Of a DNA stretch of 9,710 bases, positions 1 through 6,658 are shown piece after piece. This stretch comes from Nanosynbacter sp. (lineage in GTDB: Bacteria; Patescibacteriota; Saccharimonadia; Saccharimonadales; Saccharimonadaceae). The stretch covers positions 1 to 9,710 of the forward strand of contig JABZKE010000014.1 in assembly GCA_015257445.1 (NCBI GenBank). Direction: 5' to 3'. The stretch's first letter is position 1, and each line of letters opens with the position of its first letter. Both the position numbers and the translations under genes were made by a program. The notes beneath the pieces are model-generated. The model saw only the letters and a program-made list of their open reading frames with translations, had not been told where the DNA came from and did no database searches.

Positions 1-643
1 CCACCCCCATGATACCCCCTTCGAAAATTTGTACGCCGAAGAGATTAATACCATTAGTAAAAACTGTGATACCGATGAGAATGCCGATATTATAAAGCGC
101 CGGAGCGAGCGAATAAAAGACGAAACGACCGACCGCTTGCTGGACGGAGTTCAAAACTGTGGCAATACTAAAGAGAAAAGGGTTAATCGCGATCACGCGG
201 GTCATATTGATGGCGAGAATCGTTCCAGACTCATCGAGGCCTGGACCGACAATATAGCGAATCAAAGGATCTGCAAAAATCATAATAAAAATACTAGCAA
301 TAAAAGTCACTAGCGCCATAAGATTCAAAGTGGAGGTGGAAAGTTCCCAGGCAGATTTTTTATTACCAGAAGAAAGACGCTGATTAAAAACCGGAACAAA
401 GCTGACGGCTAGGGCACCAGAAGTGAGAATGAAAAACATAAAATCTGGAATAGTAAAAGCAGCGGTATAGGCATCTACACCGGTTGGGTAAGTGTCAAGA
501 TAATAAGAATTAAGCAAGCGGTCACGGAAGATTCCGAGCAGCGCGGAAATCAAAGTGGAAACGCTCAATAAAATAGCAGCATATTTGATACTAAGTTTAC
601 TATTCGCCATAGCGACGACGGAGCGAAATTGAATTTTTTTCAT
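1..643 (-). CDS. murJ: MurJ/MviN lipid II flippase, N-terminal part (runs off left edge)
   Basis: Reading the minus strand from ATG at 643 gives an uninterrupted 214-residue frame that leaves the window. The protein is a polytopic membrane protein of the MurJ/MviN family, which flips undecaprenyl-linked lipid II to the outer face of the membrane for peptidoglycan synthesis. Family hallmarks visible are a first hydrophobic helix (about residues 20-36) leading into LLGIFRDRLLN with the conserved Arg-Asp pair, then DAYTAAFTIPDF and the glycine-rich segment SGALAVSFVPVFNQRL, matching the conserved loop between helices 1 and 2. Later segments around residues 106-128, 150-165 and 180-200 are also hydrophobic. 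Full-length homologues are about 500 residues, so more than half is missing. It follows the HD-domain gene after 26 bases on the same strand, so the two may be cotranscribed; a TATAAT at 653-658 could also drive it separately. No Shine-Dalgarno is visible. Confidence 0.92.
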   Translation of the reverse strand, partial: MKKIQFRSVVAMANSKLSIKYAAILLSVSTLISALLGIFRDRLLNSYYLDTYPTGVDAYTAAFTIPDFMFFILTSGALAVSFVPVFNQRLSSGNKKSAWELSTSTLNLMALVTFIASIFIMIFADPLIRYIVGPGLDESGTILAINMTRVIAINPFLFSIATVLNSVQQAVGRFVFYSLAPALYNIGILIGITVFTNGINLFGVQIFEGGIMGV

Positions 644-652
644 CTATAAATA

Positions 653-658
653 ATTATA
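653..658 (-). promoter_or_regulatory. Putative -10 box for a near-leaderless murJ transcript
   Basis: On the minus strand a perfect TATAAT ends 9 bases before the murJ ATG, so a transcript would begin 2-3 bases before the start codon. No convincing -35 is visible and the DNA is AT-rich, so chance occurrence is possible. There is no Shine-Dalgarno before this ATG, which fits leaderless translation. Confidence 0.35.
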
Positions 659-669
659 TCGTATTTATG

Positions 670-1185
670 CTAAAAATGACGATATGATTCGGTAGTTTCG
701 CGTTCAGCCATTTTATTGATACGGCGATAACGCTTGGAGAGACGTAGACTGAAAAATTCCGTAACAGCACAGATTTTGTCCGCGACTGTCACCACCCAAG
801 CTTCACGAGATTTTGGTAAAACCTTGCCGAGTGGGAACATGTGAGATTCGATAATATTTTCTTCCTTAGCATTAATGTCGAAGTCGCGCTTGGCATTCGA
901 TGCGGCAATAATCGGATGGATATAGGCGTGGCCTTTCGGCATGTCACCGATATTGTGCCAGTCGTAAAGAAAATAATCGTGCAAAAGTGCTCCCTTGACG
1001 AGAGACTTGTAGGAAAATTTCATCGGGAAAAAGCGGGCGATTTTTACGCTCATAATAGCGACATGAACAGAATGATCGTAGGTCGTAAAACATCCGTGCT
1101 GGAAAAAAGTGCGTTCGATTTGCATATTTTCCGATTCAAGAATTTTGCGACCATATCTATTAACTAGACGGTTTGTTTTACTCAT
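670..1185 (-). CDS. HD-domain phosphohydrolase
   Basis: 171 residues. The spacing of metal-ligand motifs identifies an HD-superfamily hydrolase, which cleaves phosphate esters of nucleotides or other small molecules using a divalent metal. Seen in order: YDHSVHVA (His38), LLHDYFLYDWH with the signature pair His69-Asp70 and His77, a second histidine cluster at His86/His90, IIESHMFP (His115), and VADKICA (Asp136), the usual final metal ligand. The arrangement resembles small uncharacterised HD proteins of about 170 residues common in Firmicutes; substrate unknown. The C-terminal 25 residues are basic. It sits 26 bases upstream of murJ on the same strand, so an envelope-linked role is possible but only inferred. 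An extended -10 lies 7 bases before the ATG, with no Shine-Dalgarno, so the mRNA may be leaderless. The stop is TAG. Confidence 0.85.
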   Translation of the reverse strand: MSKTNRLVNRYGRKILESENMQIERTFFQHGCFTTYDHSVHVAIMSVKIARFFPMKFSYKSLVKGALLHDYFLYDWHNIGDMPKGHAYIHPIIAASNAKRDFDINAKEENIIESHMFPLGKVLPKSREAWVVTVADKICAVTEFFSLRLSKRYRRINKMAERETTESYRHF

Positions 1186-1192
1186 TTAATTT

Positions 1193-1201
1193 ATTTTACC
1201 A
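1193..1201 (-). promoter_or_regulatory. Putative extended -10 promoter of the HD-domain gene
   Basis: The minus strand reads TGGTAAAAT, an extended -10 (TGn plus a five-of-six hexamer), ending 7 bases before the ATG at 1185. Transcription would start at or one base before the A of ATG. The -35 region is poor (TTTCAA at 17 bp spacing), as is common for extended -10 promoters. Confidence 0.45.
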
Positions 1202-1227
1202 TAAATTGGATGATTTTGAAAGCGTTT

Positions 1228-1256
1228 TTGATATATTTTATTTTTTATGTTATAAT
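1228..1256 (+). promoter_or_regulatory. Sigma-70-type promoter of the DUF1883 gene
   Basis: TTGATA at 1228-1233 and TATAAT at 1251-1256 are separated by exactly 17 bases, a near-perfect vegetative promoter. Transcription is expected to start near 1262-1264, giving an untranslated leader of about 100 bases that contains two perfect hairpins before the gene. Confidence 0.75.
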
Positions 1257-1266
1257 AAAAATATCA

Positions 1267-1315
1267 GAGTATTTTAGAATACTCATGATTTTTGTTTTGT
1301 TATTTAAAACAAAAA
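1267..1315 (+). promoter_or_regulatory. Two tandem perfect hairpins in the DUF1883 mRNA leader
   Basis: Hairpin 1 pairs GAGTATT (1267-1273) with AATACTC (1278-1284) around a TTAG loop. Hairpin 2 pairs TTTTTGTTTT (1289-1298) with AAAACAAAAA (1306-1315) around a 7-base loop. Both arms match without mismatches. They begin about 4 bases after the predicted transcription start. They could stabilise the 5' end or attenuate transcription; hairpin 1 is followed by a U-rich stretch formed by the first arm of hairpin 2. No known riboswitch class is recognised. Confidence 0.55.
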
Positions 1316-1365
1316 GTTCTTTACCAAAAGGTTTATTCATTGCGATTATGAAAGGGGGTGTATGA
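1285..1365 (+). CDS. Possible 26-residue leader peptide
   Basis: An ATG directly after hairpin 1 opens a short frame of 26 codons. It has a hydrophobic start (MIFVLLF), a basic middle (KTKSS) and a stop TGA at 1363-1365, one base before the TTG start of the DUF1883 gene. The frame runs through hairpin 2 and the Shine-Dalgarno of the next gene, so its translation could open that site by coupling. There is no Shine-Dalgarno of its own, and so short a frame can easily arise by chance. Treat it as a candidate regulatory upstream ORF only. Confidence 0.2.
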   Translation: MIFVLLFKTKSSLPKGLFIAIMKGGV

Positions 1366-1366
1366 A

Positions 1367-1858
1367 TTGGATTTCGTACATTATGATTTAGGTTTTCTTG
1401 AGAAAGGCACAATAGTTGCCGTTTTTCTTGACGCAGCCGCAAACGTATGCATCCTAGATGTTGCCAATTTTATAGGATATAAAAATGGCTATTCGTTTAA
1501 ATATCTAGGTGGGTATGTCACTCGTAGCCCATATTATTTTACTATCCCGAAATATGAACATTGGCATGTCGCCATTGATTTGGGTGGATATGAAGGGTGT
1601 ATCGGTTCGAGTATTAAGATTATACCGCCAGAAAAAACTGAAGTCGAACTTACTTTTATGGGTTATCCAGCTATGAAATATCCCAATAAAAAGAAGCCAA
1701 ACCAATTTACCGACTACTTGTTTGGTGGAGCCAACGGTGTGCCAGATGGACCTGGACACGGTCATGCTATTATTCAAAATTCAACTGGGAATATTGTATT
1801 TCTTAGAGAACCAGGCACTAAAGACATTACTATCTGGGACCAAAGTATATGTCCATAA
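1367..1858 (+). CDS. DUF1883 domain protein (TTG start)
   Basis: 163 residues from TTG at 1367. I chose this start because a Shine-Dalgarno-like GGGGG (1354-1358) lies 8 bases upstream and because the protein then begins MDFVHYDLGFLEKG, as DUF1883 domains typically begin; the alternative GTG at 1358 lies inside the Shine-Dalgarno. Residues 1-87 match the DUF1883 pattern as I remember it: N-terminal HYDLGFLEKGTIV, an AANVCILDVANF segment, YLGGYVTRSPYYFTIP, then HWHVAIDLGGYEG and a final SSIKIIP strand. The domain is small, all-beta-looking and of unknown function; in other bacteria it is often fused to a TIR domain, which is absent here. Instead a tail (about 115-163) carries a glycine/histidine-rich PDGPGHGHAI motif of unknown role. 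No signal peptide or membrane segment is seen. It forms a monocistronic unit with its own promoter and terminator among minus-strand genes, suggesting insertion as a cassette. Confidence 0.82.
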   Translation: MDFVHYDLGFLEKGTIVAVFLDAAANVCILDVANFIGYKNGYSFKYLGGYVTRSPYYFTIPKYEHWHVAIDLGGYEGCIGSSIKIIPPEKTEVELTFMGYPAMKYPNKKKPNQFTDYLFGGANGVPDGPGHGHAIIQNSTGNIVFLREPGTKDITIWDQSICP

Positions 1859-1878
1859 TTCTTGAAAACCGCCTTATT

Positions 1879-1905
1879 GAGGAGTATTTTATACTCCTCT
1901 TTTTT
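1879..1905 (+). terminator. Rho-independent terminator of the DUF1883 gene
   Basis: A perfect 9-bp stem, GAGGAGTAT (1879-1887) with ATACTCCTC (1891-1899), closes on a TTT loop and is followed by six T residues. It lies 21 bases after the stop codon. Its U-tract is on the plus strand only, so it serves the DUF1883 gene rather than the convergent gene, whose stop codon overlaps the T run. Confidence 0.9.
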
Positions 1906-2236
1906 ATGATTTTATTTCAAAAATAGAATATAGCCCAAAAAGATATTTGAAAATCTCATTATCAGCATCGCTTGTGTTTTCCAAAGTTTCAATTTTTCTT
2001 GGGATAGCCTCCAGATTATCAAAACCACACTCGCGATAAAATTTAACTTCAGCCTCGACACCATGATGTGAATAAGTATTCATTAATAAATACTTTTGGT
2101 TAGTCAACTGATTTTGGATAACCCAGAAGAATTCACTCTCCCCAAAAGAGCCTTCTTGCTCTACTAAATATCGACCTTCTGGCATTTGATATTTTGAGAT
2201 AACCTCACTTAATTCGCTTTCAGTCATTTCCCACAT
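1904..2236 (-). CDS. Hypothetical protein, 110 residues
   Basis: I do not recognise this family. The protein is acidic, rich in Glu, and has no signal peptide or membrane segment, so it is probably a small cytoplasmic protein. Visible features are an N-terminal helix-like stretch (residues 1-17), a strand-rich middle (RYLVEQEGSFGESEFFWVIQ, then QKYLLMNTYSHHG) with a His-His pair at 58-59, a single Cys70, and an aromatic-rich C-terminal helix (IFKYLFGLYSIFEI). The start is supported by GGAG seven bases before ATG at 2236; a second in-frame ATG lies three codons on. A TATAAT at 2267-2272 would give a leader of roughly 24 bases. It converges on the DUF1883 unit and follows the 1101-residue gene on the same strand after a 112-base gap. 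Function unknown. Confidence 0.65.
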   Translation of the reverse strand: MWEMTESELSEVISKYQMPEGRYLVEQEGSFGESEFFWVIQNQLTNQKYLLMNTYSHHGVEAEVKFYRECGFDNLEAIPRKIETLENTSDADNEIFKYLFGLYSIFEIKS

Positions 2237-2266
2237 ATCGATGCTCCATTTATTTACAAGTTATAT

Positions 2267-2272
2267 ATTATA
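2267..2272 (-). promoter_or_regulatory. Putative -10 box of the 110-residue hypothetical gene
   Basis: The minus strand has a perfect TATAAT about 30 bases before the ATG at 2236, in a very AT-rich run. The best -35-like hexamer, TTGTAA (2292-2297), is 19 bp away, which is longer than ideal. With the GGAG Shine-Dalgarno this would give a conventional leadered mRNA. Confidence 0.4.
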
Positions 2273-2348
2273 TAGTACGTCCATCGTAAAATTACAAGCT
2301 ACTGAACTTTATACGACTGGTGTCTAAAATAATTTCTCAAGCGTAAAA

Positions 2349-5300
2349 CTAATACCTTGGCGCGATTTCACGAGAGTAGACCATGTAGGCTTGGCCGCCA
2401 CTGAGGGATTGGCGGTAGGCCCAGAAGTAGGCATCGGCGCGGAGGGTGAAGACTTCGGCTGGGTGGATGGAGCCTTCGGCGTAGTAGGTGCCGGTAGGAC
2501 CGGTTTGAAGTGGGTGGGCACCAGCACGACCGCCACCGGTGTGGGAACCGGCGGTGCGGTTAAGAATGAGTTTTCTAGCGAAGACTGGGCCGGTGATGGT
2601 GAGGGTTTCGTTGCAAGAGAGGGCGTTCGGGTAGTGGTTATCGGAACAGGTGTCGATTTGGTTATCGCCATAATCTTCATCGAGGATTAGCCAGGCGTCG
2701 ATGTTGGTGACGTTACTGGTGATATTGATTTTCTTGGCGAAGATGAGAACCTGTGGAAAATCGTCTACAGCGTTGTAAGTTTCGTGGGCGATATTGATAT
2801 TGCGATCGATGGTGAGGGTACCGTCGACGAACATAGCGAGGGTGTTCATGAGCTTCTCACCGGTGGTATTGCTTCTCGCGATGAGGTTGCCGCCATGATC
2901 GAATTGATAGAAATTAGCGGTGCTATTCATGGCGCTGAGACTGGTGTCCCCCTGGTGATAGAGCTGAGAAAGGCCGAGATAGTTCTTCGCAGAGGTCTCA
3001 TTAGAGGTGAGGCTGGTGATGGTGTTAGAAGAATTTCGGATGATAGTATCGCGGAAGCGAGCTTTGAGACGGGCCAGAACGGCGGAGCCGATACGGGAGA
3101 TGCCGGAATTGCCTGGCCCGTTTTTATCGTTGGCGATAGTCATGTGGCTAATGTTGCTAATACCTGAGACTACTGAATTCGGGCCGGTAGGACCAATGAA
3201 TGTATAGTAGGCATTCATGATGCCACCACGAGGAAGATTAAAGTTATAGCCCTCTTCATAACCCATAGCCGCACCAGAGCCGAAGCCGAGTACCTTGCCG
3301 GCAGCGAGGACGCCAAATTCATCCCAGGAACCGAAAGATCGGGTTTCCGCAGAAGGATAGGCGCCGAGGCCACCACCGACGGCTTTTTCCGAAAGAGCAG
3401 CCTTGATCGTACCGTTAGTATAGAAACCACCGCCGAGAACTTGGAAATTTGGCTTCTTAGCAAGTGTGACGCAAGAGGCGGCCGAGACATGGTGAAGATT
3501 ATTACCACCACTCATGGCAGAGCCGGACATATTATTCTCGACAGTATTACTATCTGAATCGTGAGAGGCGGCTGGCCAAATGACCGAGCGAGTACAATAT
3601 TTCTTGCCGAGGCCACCACCTGGGAGATCGTCTGGAATGGTGCGATCGTAGGTGTCGGTATTGAGAAATTCACCAGTGTATTTGCCGACGGAATTGATAC
3701 GGCCGATGACAGTATCGACTAGTTTGCAACGCTCGATACCGGAGCCACGGCAAATGTTGCCATTCGCGACGGTCTGCTCTTGGAGCTTAGACTCTGGGTA
3801 ATTCTCGTCGACAATCATTTCATAAACTTTGACGGTTTGGTCTTCACGGGTATGGGTGGCGTAAGGAGTTTTGGAAACCAATTCGTTTGCACGGGGGGCG
3901 ACGCCGTAGTTGGCGCCAATGCTAATCCTAGCGCCGAGAAAACCGACACCGCCTTGGGAGGATTCGATATAGCTATGAATAGAGGTATTGAAATTATATG
4001 GGGTGTAAACGGAAGATTTCTTTTCGGTTTGGCCGAGGTTTTGCGTGGTAGTACCAACATGACTGTCTGGATATTCTTTTTTCCAGTGGGTCACATATAT
4101 ATATTCTTTTTTTCGTCTTAAACAACCTCTTTCTGATTCATGAACACAGTAAGATCTTCCAGTTGGAACCTTAACCTCATAAGTACTATTTCCCTGTGAA
4201 CCCCAAGATGCACCACCACCTCTGGCATCGCCTGCAGAATCAAAACTATTATACGAATGATGATGAACATTTTCCGCACCATCTCTACCAGACCAAGTAG
4301 TATATTCGTTATACCAAGCACGAAGATTGTCATAACGAATACCTTGAGAAATTACCGTACCGACTTCGGTAGTGGAACCGGTTTTATCGGCAGAATTACA
4401 GCCGTGCTGATAATCGATAAAGCCTGGGATTTGATAGCCAACAGTGAGCTTTGGCGCGTACATGCGATAATAATTGGTTTGACAACCATATTCGGAAGAG
4501 GCGTTTTGGGTTGGAGAATAGGCAGTAAAGCCATAGTCACTAGTTTCTAGTCCACTGCCACTAAACGGACGCTTATTGCCGCGACCGATAGTGTGATAAT
4601 TCCCATCATGGACTGGAGAGTCACCGAATAAATACTGATTATTCTCTGAACCATTCTTCTGGGCAAAAATTTGGAAGTTGCTTTCGCCTGGCGGATCCGC
4701 ACTACTTACATTAGAGCTGCCAGTTTGGATACCGACTTGTTGGATTGGGAAACAGAAAGTTTCATAGAACTGAACGCGGTCTCCTGGTTTGGCGAAGACA
4801 TAGTTTTTACCTTGGAAGTTCTTCTGCCAAGAATTATGACCGAGAGTACCAGAGTAGGAATGATTAACCACGCCAGTGTCGGCGGAGGTGTTACCCTTGT
4901 AGTAGGCGCCGAAGTTGCCGGATAGTTGAGAACAGGTGGTTTGAGCGGTTGCAGCAGGAGGCTGAGGATTATTATCTTTCTGTTCTTGTTGTATAGGCCA
5001 GGCACAAAACCATGAAAAGTTTCCACGATTCCAGTCAGCGAGCTTTTCAGGGTCAGGGTAACCAAGATACTTTGCACCGGTGTATTCATTCTTTGCTTCT
5101 TCTATTTTAATGCGACTACCACCACCATACATAGTTTGTTCTATTTTTGGCTCTGTTTCTGCAAGATAGACGCTATAAGATAGTGGTATAGCTACGCCGC
5201 CAGTTGGCTGCAAAGTTTTTCGATAATAACGATTGTAACCAAAAATAAAGACACCAGATTGTCTACCGCAACCAGTAACTGCGTTATCGCCTTTGGCCGT

Positions 5301-5654
5301 AGGTAGAACTTGATTACCTTTTGGATATCCAGCAGCAGGAGTATTAGCGAAAGTACTGTAAGGAATTCTATCGCGCTTATTTTCTGGTATTCCCATGGCC
5401 GCAAAGTCATAATAAATCCAGGTAACACCAGAATAATCTTGATGTACGGTATAGCAGATACTTTTACTACAACCCTCTACTGGGTGGCCGCTACCACCAT
5501 CGTGTTTACCAGTTTGGGGAGGTTTTGGTGGATCCACTGCAAAGACATTTTGATTAAGATTCACACCAAAAAATAAAGTGAATAGAATTATAATTACAAA
5601 AAATAGTATTTTTCGATAAATTGATTTAAACCCAAGAATTTTTTCTGCCCTCAT
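2349..5654 (-). CDS. Large exported surface protein, 1101 residues, CPR type
   Basis: The N-terminus is a classical signal peptide: a basic stretch (residues 2-15), a hydrophobic core (16-31) and a likely cleavage at VFA39|VDPP. The mature part is rich in Gly, Asn, Ser, Thr and Tyr with 16 cysteines scattered from 62 to 1014, an even number compatible with disulfides outside the cell. There is no internal membrane helix and no C-terminal anchor. A middle block (residues 734-800) contains KPNFQVLGGGFYTNG, FGSWDEFGVLAAGKV and FGSGAAMGYE. The C-terminal block (941-1101) has VDGTLTID, IDAWLI (985-990), TGPVFARKL, PAEVF, RADAYFWAY and the terminal REIAPRY. I recall both blocks from Saccharibacteria surface proteins of unknown function. 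The C-terminal block reads like a beta-helical repeat fold. A role in the cell surface or host contact is inferred. The 5' third of the gene is much more AT-rich than the rest. Confidence 0.85.
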   Translation of the reverse strand: MRAEKILGFKSIYRKILFFVIIILFTLFFGVNLNQNVFAVDPPKPPQTGKHDGGSGHPVEGCSKSICYTVHQDYSGVTWIYYDFAAMGIPENKRDRIPYSTFANTPAAGYPKGNQVLPTAKGDNAVTGCGRQSGVFIFGYNRYYRKTLQPTGGVAIPLSYSVYLAETEPKIEQTMYGGGSRIKIEEAKNEYTGAKYLGYPDPEKLADWNRGNFSWFCAWPIQQEQKDNNPQPPAATAQTTCSQLSGNFGAYYKGNTSADTGVVNHSYSGTLGHNSWQKNFQGKNYVFAKPGDRVQFYETFCFPIQQVGIQTGSSNVSSADPPGESNFQIFAQKNGSENNQYLFGDSPVHDGNYHTIGRGNKRPFSGSGLETSDYGFTAYSPTQNASSEYGCQTNYYRMYAPKLTVGYQIPGFIDYQHGCNSADKTGSTTEVGTVISQGIRYDNLRAWYNEYTTWSGRDGAENVHHHSYNSFDSAGDARGGGASWGSQGNSTYEVKVPTGRSYCVHESERGCLRRKKEYIYVTHWKKEYPDSHVGTTTQNLGQTEKKSSVYTPYNFNTSIHSYIESSQGGVGFLGARISIGANYGVAPRANELVSKTPYATHTREDQTVKVYEMIVDENYPESKLQEQTVANGNICRGSGIERCKLVDTVIGRINSVGKYTGEFLNTDTYDRTIPDDLPGGGLGKKYCTRSVIWPAASHDSDSNTVENNMSGSAMSGGNNLHHVSAASCVTLAKKPNFQVLGGGFYTNGTIKAALSEKAVGGGLGAYPSAETRSFGSWDEFGVLAAGKVLGFGSGAAMGYEEGYNFNLPRGGIMNAYYTFIGPTGPNSVVSGISNISHMTIANDKNGPGNSGISRIGSAVLARLKARFRDTIIRNSSNTITSLTSNETSAKNYLGLSQLYHQGDTSLSAMNSTANFYQFDHGGNLIARSNTTGEKLMNTLAMFVDGTLTIDRNINIAHETYNAVDDFPQVLIFAKKINITSNVTNIDAWLILDEDYGDNQIDTCSDNHYPNALSCNETLTITGPVFARKLILNRTAGSHTGGGRAGAHPLQTGPTGTYYAEGSIHPAEVFTLRADAYFWAYRQSLSGGQAYMVYSREIAPRY

Positions 5655-5660
5655 ACCTAT

Positions 5661-5669
5661 ATATTAACA
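5661..5669 (-). promoter_or_regulatory. Putative extended -10 promoter of the 1101-residue gene
   Basis: The minus strand reads TGTTAATAT, an extended -10 whose hexamer TAATAT ends 6 bases before the ATG at 5654. Transcription would therefore start at the ATG itself. The -35 region is weak. AGGT immediately precedes ATG, too close for a normal Shine-Dalgarno. The upstream gene ends in its own terminator, so a separate promoter is expected here. Confidence 0.45.
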
Positions 5670-5690
5670 TAAGAATAATAAAATATCTTT

Positions 5691-5721
5691 AAATAAAAAA
5701 CCACCCAAATGACGGGTGGTT
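5691..5721 (-). terminator. Rho-independent terminator of the 299-residue secreted protein gene
   Basis: On the minus strand an 8-bp stem AACCACCC/GGGTGGTT (5699-5721, loop of 7) is followed by a T-rich tract read from 5700 to 5691 (TTTTTTATTT). It starts 15 bases after the TAA stop of the secreted-protein gene and separates that gene from the large surface-protein gene downstream. Confidence 0.9.
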
Positions 5722-5736
5722 TAAGATGGTGATATG

Positions 5737-6636
5737 TTATGAACGGAGCTTTTTAATATTACTCATACCTTGAAACATTTTATGCGTACTGTATACGTAT
5801 GCAGAGCAATTTTCAGGACTCTCATCCTTAAAGCAGCTATTGATTAACTTGATTTTCTGCGCTACGTCAGTTAAGCACCATCCAGAGACATAAATTGGTC
5901 TGCTCGGATAGTAAAGCTTAACCGGATCTACGGGTTTACCATAATTAGCATCGTACAAAGCGCTTTCTTCCGGCGTCAAAGCACCATTAAGAACATTAAC
6001 CCAAAAAGTTTCTTGATACTGACTGAATGGAATGATGTCCCATTCATGGTTATGTGACCCTGGCAAGGTAATTTTTGTTCCGTAGGGGAAGCATTTTTCT
6101 GGGCTTGTATAAACTCCAATGTTTAATGAAATGGGAATGTATGTATTAACATCATCATTTCTATTAAAACGGAGTTCATTATCGGTACCAGATAATTTTT
6201 TTCCACTACTTCCAACTACCTCAATTTCAGAATACTTTAAGTGCGAATCACGAAAATCGAAAAACCGAGTGGGCGTTCCGTCTTCATTATTGTGATAATT
6301 ATTGCTAGAGTATTCTGAGGTGCGAAAATTCATCGCGGCAGCCCACTCATTATACATGAGCTCCTGATTGTCGAACCTCTGAAAAAGTCTCCAGTCGTAC
6401 TTATCGAACTGTCGATTCTCCGCAGCTAACTGCTGAGCAGGATACTGATATTTCATAGTATCGTATGTAACACCTTGAACATCCGTGTTCGCAGTGTTAG
6501 TGGTGGAACTTTGACTGCCTTGGTTGGCGCTAGGTTTTAACCCCAAGACGCCGGCCTCAGCGACCAAAGAAGAATTCACAGTGGAAACAGAAATCACTGC
6601 TACAGCCAACAGACTAGCAAAAATATTACGTTTCAT
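5737..6636 (-). CDS. Secreted protein of unknown function, 299 residues
   Basis: I do not recognise the family. Starting at ATG 6636 gives a textbook signal peptide (MKRN, hydrophobic core residues 5-25, likely cleavage after AEA28), and the start is confirmed by AGAAAGAGG with near-ideal spacing. A longer frame from 6687 would put a hairpin and the Shine-Dalgarno inside the gene. The mature protein begins with a low-complexity Ser/Thr/Asn/Gln linker (about 35-55) and continues as an aromatic- and charge-rich globular region with four cysteines (182, 254, 268, 277), enough for two disulfides. There is no anchor or membrane helix after the signal, so it is released or wall-associated. A perfect consensus promoter and strong Shine-Dalgarno predict high expression, and operator-like dyads in the promoter predict control. 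It lies upstream of the 1101-residue exported protein, separated by a terminator; a shared surface role is inference only. Confidence 0.82.
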   Translation of the reverse strand: MKRNIFASLLAVAVISVSTVNSSLVAEAGVLGLKPSANQGSQSSTTNTANTDVQGVTYDTMKYQYPAQQLAAENRQFDKYDWRLFQRFDNQELMYNEWAAAMNFRTSEYSSNNYHNNEDGTPTRFFDFRDSHLKYSEIEVVGSSGKKLSGTDNELRFNRNDDVNTYIPISLNIGVYTSPEKCFPYGTKITLPGSHNHEWDIIPFSQYQETFWVNVLNGALTPEESALYDANYGKPVDPVKLYYPSRPIYVSGWCLTDVAQKIKLINSCFKDESPENCSAYVYSTHKMFQGMSNIKKLRS

Positions 6637-6640
6637 AATA

Positions 6641-6651
6641 CACCTCTTTCT
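6641..6651 (-). promoter_or_regulatory. Strong Shine-Dalgarno deciding the start of the secreted protein
   Basis: The minus strand reads AGAAAGAGGTG just upstream of ATG 6636, with AGAGG six bases before the ATG. This selects the signal-peptide ATG over the upstream in-frame ATG at 6687. Confidence 0.85.
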
Positions 6652-6658
6652 GAATGAA

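Noticed and set aside
841..1167. Plus-strand frame of 108 residues opposite the HD gene
   Set aside because: It is the antisense of a gene with clear HD motifs, with no family resemblance or ribosome site.
1358..1366. GTG start three codons upstream for the DUF1883 protein
   Set aside because: The GTG lies inside the GGGGG ribosome-binding stretch, and the family N-terminus (M-x-F-x-H-x-DLG) fits TTG at 1367.
2237..2348. Terminator for the 1101-residue gene
   Set aside because: I found no convincing stem with a U-tract on the minus strand, so read-through into the 110-residue gene cannot be excluded.
2324..2680. Pro/Thr/Ser-rich minus-strand frame of 118 residues
   Set aside because: It is a shifted reading of the GC-rich end of the 1101-residue gene, whose own frame continues intact to REIAPRY and a stop. 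No frameshift is needed.
2391..3167. Plus-strand Gly/Val-rich frames (99 and 127 residues)
   Set aside because: They are antisense shadows of the surface-protein gene; their composition comes from its GC-rich codons.
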